A stretch of DNA of 64,000 nt. It comes from Caulobacter endophyticus. GTDB taxonomy: Bacteria; Pseudomonadota; Alphaproteobacteria; Caulobacterales; Caulobacteraceae. The translations under genes and the position numbers were made by a program. Location of the stretch: NCBI RefSeq assembly GCF_003116815.1, contig NZ_QDKQ01000069.1:62001-126000 (forward strand), given 5' to 3'. Positions 63,182 through 64,000 of this stretch are shown here, one piece after another; the first letter of the stretch is position 1; every line of letters starts with the position of its first letter. The notes under the pieces were generated by a model. That model was not told where the DNA came from. It ran no database searches and was given only the letters and a program-made list of their open reading frames with translations.

Positions 63182-64000
63182 TCAGGCCGCCGCCTTGCGC
63201 AGGTCGGTCCCTGGATCCCCCGCCAAGTCAGCCTTCAGCACCTTGCCGATCAGCCGGCGGGCCGAGGCGAAGTCACGGGGCTGGTCGAGGCACGCGGCGC
63301 CCACCAGTACGCCGTCGCGCAGGTAGAGCCTCGTGGCTTCGCCGCGCGCCACCACCGTGTCGCCCGCGGCCGGGTCGCCGAGGATCTGCAGGTTGTGGCC
63401 GCATTGGGCGGTCCAGAACCATGGCGTGGGCTCCGCTTCCGCCGGCAGGCCCAGGATCGCCAGGGCCGCGGCGCGGGCCGAGCTCTGGGCGTGGGCCCAG
63501 GTCTCCATCCGCTGCGGGGCGGCGGCGTCGCCGAACCGGCGCAGGGCCAGATCGCCGATGGCGTAGACGTTGGCGTCGCCGATCGAGCGGTAGGTCTCGT
63601 CGACCAGCACCCCGGCGCCGACCGGCAGGCCGGCGGCCTCGGCCAGCCCCGCGCGCGGCACGATGCCGATGCCCACGACCACCAGGTCGGCCTCCAGAGT
63701 AGAGCCGTCGTCGAGCGTCAGGGTCAGGGTCTCGTCGCCGGCCCCGATGGCGGCGACCGAGCGGCCCAGGCGAATCTCCACCCCGACCCGGGCGTGGGCG
63801 GCGGCCAGCCAGCCTGCGGCGTCGCCCGGCACGTTGCGGCCCAGAAGGCGCTGGCCGGCCTCGATGACGATGGCGGTGAGGCCAAGCTCGTGCAGGGTCG
63901 AGGCCGTCTCCAGCCCGATCACGCCGCCGCCGATGACCACGGCGCGGCCGCCGGGCCTGGCCGCCGCCGCGATGGCCTTGGCGTCGCCCGTGGTACGCAG
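63182..64000 (-). CDS. FAD-dependent ferredoxin-reductase-like oxidoreductase (truncated by window)
   Basis: The last 273 codons of a pyridine nucleotide-disulphide oxidoreductase, running off the window. The NAD-binding GGGVIGLETA lies near the visible start, then VVVGIGIVPRAGL and NVYAIGDLALRRF, followed by a reductase C-terminal domain (TPWFWTAQCGHNLQILG). This matches ferredoxin/rubredoxin reductases feeding cytochrome P450 or dioxygenase systems. The FAD-binding N-terminus is outside. Confidence 0.88.
   Translation of the reverse strand: MRTTGDAKAIAAAARPGGRAVVIGGGVIGLETASTLHELGLTAIVIEAGQRLLGRNVPGDAAGWLAAAHARVGVEIRLGRSVAAIGAGDETLTLTLDDGSTLEADLVVVGIGIVPRAGLAEAAGLPVGAGVLVDETYRSIGDANVYAIGDLALRRFGDAAAPQRMETWAHAQSSARAAALAILGLPAEAEPTPWFWTAQCGHNLQILGDPAAGDTVVARGEATRLYLRDGVLVGAACLDQPRDFASARRLIGKVLKADLAGDPGTDLRKAAA

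Overview
The window is high-G+C bacterial chromosome. Its gene content points to an alphaproteobacterium of the Caulobacter type: six TonB-dependent receptors (TBDRs), two FecI/FecR surface-signalling pairs, a caa3-type oxidase with a fused subunit I-III, and a general-stress (EcfG/sigmaT-like) promoter. This is inferred from family content. No rRNA or ordinary tRNA gene is present to confirm it. I see no prophage, insertion sequence or CRISPR array.

1-3.3 kb (minus strand): an RNA-repair and RNA-quality locus. Reading downstream, it holds two tandem non-coding RNAs, rsr (a bacterial Ro60: TROVE plus vWA domains), a small helix-turn-helix protein and hen1 (cut by the window edge). Each RNA carries a circularly permuted tRNA-like module (T arm, capped acceptor stem, D arm) inside a GGAAGCGG/CCGCTTCC stem, as expected of YrlA-type Y RNAs. 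All three promoters carry the palindrome GTTGC-N5-GCAAC over the -35 box, and the small HTH protein is an obvious candidate to bind it.

3.4-18.7 kb (minus): two adjacent FecI-FecR-TBDR modules. One ends in a purple-acid-phosphatase-like enzyme. The other includes a pair of paralogous receptors, only one of which has the STN signalling domain, preceded by a PHP-type phosphoesterase. 18.8-30.4 kb: a glycoside-use locus with GH1, GH3, a type-B carboxylesterase, GH20, a small secreted protein, a TBDR and two paralogous TetR regulators. A near-identical 25-bp element lies upstream of two of its transcription units.

30.4-36.7 kb: a caa3-type cytochrome c oxidase cluster (I-III fusion, II fused to cytochrome c, extra cytochromes c, cytochrome b561, CtaG). 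36.7-38.3 kb: two stress-type genes, a short-chain dehydrogenase and a hemerythrin-like protein; the first has a perfect EcfG-type promoter. 38.5-40.9 kb: a hybrid sensor kinase interrupted by two frameshifts.

41.1-48.4 kb: a tightly coupled five-gene operon, SWIM zinc finger - DUF5691 - MoxR AAA+ ATPase - DUF5682 - vWA, with no established function. It is the strongest candidate here for an undescribed NTP-dependent system. 48.5-53.6 kb: an M16 metallopeptidase and a large TPR protein. 53.7-58.4 kb: a siderophore-uptake module (DUF3325, PepSY membrane protein, DUF3649, and a divergent receptor with a frameshift). 58.7-63.0 kb: another TBDR, a secreted propeller-like protein and an IclR regulator. 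The window ends with a large inverted repeat and a truncated FAD-dependent ferredoxin-reductase-like gene.
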